Source: Chloroflexota bacterium (GTDB taxonomy: Bacteria; Chloroflexota; Anaerolineae; UBA7937; B3-Chlor). Taken from it: a stretch of 7,602 nt of DNA. The notes below the pieces were generated by a model, which had not been told where the DNA came from, made no database searches, and was given only the letters and a program-made list of their open reading frames with translations. The position numbers and the translations under genes were made by a program. Location of the stretch: NCBI GenBank assembly GCA_030616025.1, contig JAUWYD010000047.1, positions 1 to 7,602 on the forward strand. Reading direction: 5' to 3'. Below are positions 5,643-7,602 of this stretch, in pieces; the first letter of the stretch is position 1; each line of letters begins with the position of its first letter.

Positions 5643-6133
5643 CTACGGGCTCTCAAACCAATTGCCCGAGCTGTCATCGAAATCGTCCTGCCAGACCAGG
5701 CTACCTTCCTCATTCCAGACGTTCAAGTTGTCGAAGGAGCAGTGTAGGCCCGGTTCGGCAAGGGACCCGCAGCCGAATCCTATTAGGCCTTCGCGGAAGC
5801 GATTGTCGTAGTCTTGGAATGCCAACTGAGCATTGACATACAAGGAAAAAGTCCCTTCAAGCACCTCGAGGTGAAGATGATTGACTGCATTTCCCTTATT
5901 GATGGCTTCACTGGGTCTGAACGCGACGATGGTGTGCCAGTCCCCTCGTTCTTTCACATAAGAGCCGGCATAGCCATCGCCAGAGATAGCGATTTCATAG
6001 TAGTTGTCGCGATCTTGATAACCATACGCTAGACCGTATTCGTTGTCGTCATCCCCGCTGACCTGCGCTGCATCGACCTTGAGGGAGAAGTTGTCAAGGG
6101 AGAACCGCCCGCTGACGCCGATGGTGAAGTTGC
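5643..6133 (-). pseudogene. LamG/DUF1080-like C-terminal module of the PPC protein, out of frame
   Basis: This is the 3' part of the PPC-repeat gene, now in another frame. Reading from about 6133 gives NFTIGVSGRFSLDNFSLKVD, then AAQVSGDDDNEYGLAYGYQD, a segment around NYYEIAISGDGYAGSYVKER, and NHLHLEVLEGTFSLYVNAQL ending FDNLNVW. This is the pattern of a concanavalin-like beta-sandwich (LamG / DUF1080 type) common in secreted proteins of environmental bacteria; a carbohydrate- or surface-binding role is inferred. Two cysteines sit close together (GCGSLAEPGLHC). The last residues are QDDFDDSSGNWFESP, a motif that in my recollection usually opens such modules. Without the frameshift the only internal start would be GTG 5957, in mid-domain and with no good ribosome site. 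An independent gene is therefore unlikely. Confidence 0.75.
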
Positions 6134-7602
6134 CACTTCGTGGGCGACGATGTGATAGGAGCCTTCAGCGATGTAGACCCTTGTTTCACCCCGAACGGGT
6201 TCCAGCTCGTCGACGGATATGTCGTACTCCATTGCGGGTCCGGCTCTGCTGTCCTTGTAGTCATGCACCATGATGTGGAGAGTGCCAGTCTGCTCGGCGG
6301 CCCAAGTTATGCGGGACGCTCGTGGTTCGTCGGCGCCATCATCATCCTGGGCCAGTTCTTCGCCGTCCTCATCGTACAGGAAGACGACGGTATCCACCTC
6401 CTGCCCTAGATTGGAGGTCTCTATCAGGTAGGTGACCCCCCGTGCAGCCTCGAAGTAGAGCCAGTCGTGGTCACCCACCGTGTGGATATTGTGGGTCTGA
6501 ACCTCTCCCATCCCTATCTCGCCGGCCTCAGCCATCGTATCGTCAGGTTCATATTCATCGGCGCTGAGCAGAGCGGTCGCTTCTTCGCGCACTGAAACCC
6601 CATATTCCGTCCCGGGTCCCGACTCGTCGTCTCCCAAGTCTCGAACCAAGATGTATACAACACCATCCTCCTCGGGAGTCCAAGTGAGACGGGAGGCCAG
6701 CGGTTCATCACCTCCATCATCGTCGCTGGGCCCCTCGTGGCCATCAGCGTCGTACAGAGAGATGATGGTATCAATCCTATCTCCCAGGTTGGAGGTCTCG
6801 ATGACATAGTCTGTCCCTGCGACGACTTGGAAGGAAATCCAGTCATGATCTCCGGTCACATGCAAGTTATGGCTTTGGCGCGAGCCAATCTCGATCTCAC
6901 TGGCCTGATCCATGCTATCGTCAGGCTCATGGGCGTCTGCTTCATAGGGCGCTCCCTCGGAGACCGACACGCTGTATTGCATATCCGGCCCGGCTCCGCC
7001 ATCCCAGTAGTTTTGGATCATCACGTAGAGGATGCCGGTGGAGTCGACGCCCCATGTGATGCGGGAGGCCAGGCTCTCCTCGCCGCCGTCATCGTTCTGG
7101 GCCAACTCTTCACCATCTTCATCGTAAAGATAGATGATGGTGTCCATTTCGCCACCCAGCTGAAAGGTTTCGATGACGTAGGTAGCCCCTTCAGTGGCCC
7201 CGAAGAGAATCCAATCATGGTCTCCTGGCGCGTGGATGTTGTGAGTCTGGGGTGTGTCCAGAAGTATCTCGTTGGCCTGCCCCATGGTGTCGTCAGGTTC
7301 GTACTCATCTTCCTCAATGGCGAGGGGCTCACTTTCCAACACCCAGATGTCATATTGGGCGTCTTCTCCCCCCGCTTCCTCCTCAAAATGTGTGACCTCG
7401 ACGAACAGCAGGCCTTCTTCATCCGCCACCCAGGTCAAGCGCGAAGCCAGGGATTCGTCGGCGCCATCGTCATCTTGGATCAGCTGTGTCCCATCCTCAT
7501 CGTAGAGGGTGAGGACGGTGTCACAGTCGTCGCCCAAGTTGCCGGTCTCCACAGTGTAGTGCATCCGTGCCCCGGCCTGGAAGAAAACGTAGTCCCGGTC
7601 CC
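6029..7602 (-). CDS. PPC-repeat secreted protein (5' end off window, frameshifted 3' end)
   Basis: The frame enters from the right edge (…DRDYVFFQAGARMHYTVE) and runs 524 codons inside the window. It encodes four bacterial pre-peptidase C-terminal (PPC) modules of about 120 residues: one incomplete (7602-7307) and three complete (7306-6935, 6934-6557, 6556-6200). Each complete module has EPDDxMxxAxEI, a QTHNIHxxGDHDW-like strand, YVIETxxLG, DTxIxLYDxDG, DDDGxxExxASRxTW and a final acidic linker. The Asp-rich DG loops suggest calcium binding. PPC modules occur in secreted and cell-surface proteins, often next to proteases; no protease domain is visible because the N-terminus is outside. After VYIAEGSYHIVAHEV the frame loses family resemblance and ends in a Ser/Arg/Thr-rich tail at 6029. 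The true continuation lies in another frame. It sits upstream of the DsbA-like gene. Confidence 0.85.
   Translation of the reverse strand, partial: DRDYVFFQAGARMHYTVETGNLGDDCDTVLTLYDEDGTQLIQDDDGADESLASRLTWVADEEGLLFVEVTHFEEEAGGEDAQYDIWVLESEPLAIEEDEYEPDDTMGQANEILLDTPQTHNIHAPGDHDWILFGATEGATYVIETFQLGGEMDTIIYLYDEDGEELAQNDDGGEESLASRITWGVDSTGILYVMIQNYWDGGAGPDMQYSVSVSEGAPYEADAHEPDDSMDQASEIEIGSRQSHNLHVTGDHDWISFQVVAGTDYVIETSNLGDRIDTIISLYDADGHEGPSDDDGGDEPLASRLTWTPEEDGVVYILVRDLGDDESGPGTEYGVSVREEATALLSADEYEPDDTMAEAGEIGMGEVQTHNIHTVGDHDWLYFEAARGVTYLIETSNLGQEVDTVVFLYDEDGEELAQDDDGADEPRASRITWAAEQTGTLHIMVHDYKDSRAGPAMEYDISVDELEPVRGETRVYIAEGSYHIVAHEVATSPSASAGGSPLTTSPSRSMQRRSAGMTTTNTV
6131..6136 (-). other. Apparent single-base deletion (frameshift point)
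   Basis: On the - strand the bases read GAA GTG GCA ACT in the PPC frame, while the LamG-like frame needs GGC AAC. Adding one G to the GTGGC run (GTGGGC) would read H-E-V-G-N-F-T-I and join two halves of the same domain without a break. The site is at 6133-6134. There is no slippery heptamer typical of programmed -1 shifting, so mutation or a sequencing/assembly error is more likely. Confidence 0.7.
6200..7602 (-). repeat. Four tandem PPC modules, also repeated at DNA level
   Basis: Modules of roughly 360-380 bp recur in phase. Blocks such as CGTCAGGTTC (7291 and 6541) and CGTCAGGCTC (6921) on the + strand mark each module start. Similar blocks encode the GDHDW and LYDEDG strands. Modules 2 and 4 are most alike (EYEPDDTM…, QTHNIH, LYDEDGEELAQ), while module 3 differs more in its acidic loop (YDADGHEGPS). 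The pattern fits internal duplication. Confidence 0.85.

Noticed and set aside
6131..6136. Programmed -1 ribosomal frameshift
   Set aside because: No X XXY YYZ slippery heptamer at the site; a one-base deletion explains it more simply.
7021..7422. 133-codon second - strand frame within the PPC repeats
   Set aside because: A frame shadow produced by the repeated DNA; the PPC frame explains the sequence.

Overview
The window looks like bacterial chromosome of moderately high G+C, probably from an uncultured Chloroflexota (Anaerolineae-like) lineage. That placement is inferred from style: a lipoprotein with a Thr/Pro-rich linker, a large secreted protein with PPC repeats, and a HypE-like AIR-synthase protein resembling ones I recall from that phylum. 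No rRNA or other decisive marker is present, so it is tentative.

Left third (1-2433, + strand): a molybdenum cofactor block. The C-terminal TOBE tail of a ModC-type molybdate transporter ATPase is followed by moaA, moaC, moaD and moaE in tight order (moaC/moaD overlap by 4 nt, moaD/moaE are 7 nt apart). Together they cover molybdate uptake, GTP to cyclic pyranopterin monophosphate (MoaA, MoaC), and dithiolene sulfur insertion to molybdopterin (MoaD, MoaE). Key catalytic residues are present in all four enzymes, so the pathway looks functional. The adenylation and metal-insertion genes (moeB, mogA/moaB, moeA) are not in the window.

Middle (2434-3091): no intact gene. On the - strand lies the 5' end of a class III aminotransferase that keeps its ribosome binding site and about 83 N-terminal residues. 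It stops matching the family at about position 2701, where a palindrome-rich, apparently non-coding segment begins. A sigma70-like promoter (TTTACC/TATAAT) then drives the rightward genes.

Right (3092-4859, + strand): a two-gene unit encoding a HypE/AIR-synthase-like ATP-binding protein without the C-terminal cysteine of true HypE, and a small TPR protein. It meets, tail to tail with a 9-nt overlap, a leftward pair: a DsbA-like thioredoxin-fold lipoprotein (4851-5597) and, upstream of it, a large protein with at least four PPC (pre-peptidase C-terminal) modules plus a C-terminal LamG/DUF1080-like beta-sandwich (5643 to the window edge). The latter gene carries an apparent single-base deletion near 6133 that splits it into two frames. 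The two leftward genes probably form an extracytoplasmic operon.

The most interesting points are the truncated aminotransferase with its palindrome-rich junction, the frameshift inside the PPC/LamG-like gene and the odd C-terminal motif of that protein. I do not see a clear case for a wholly new system.
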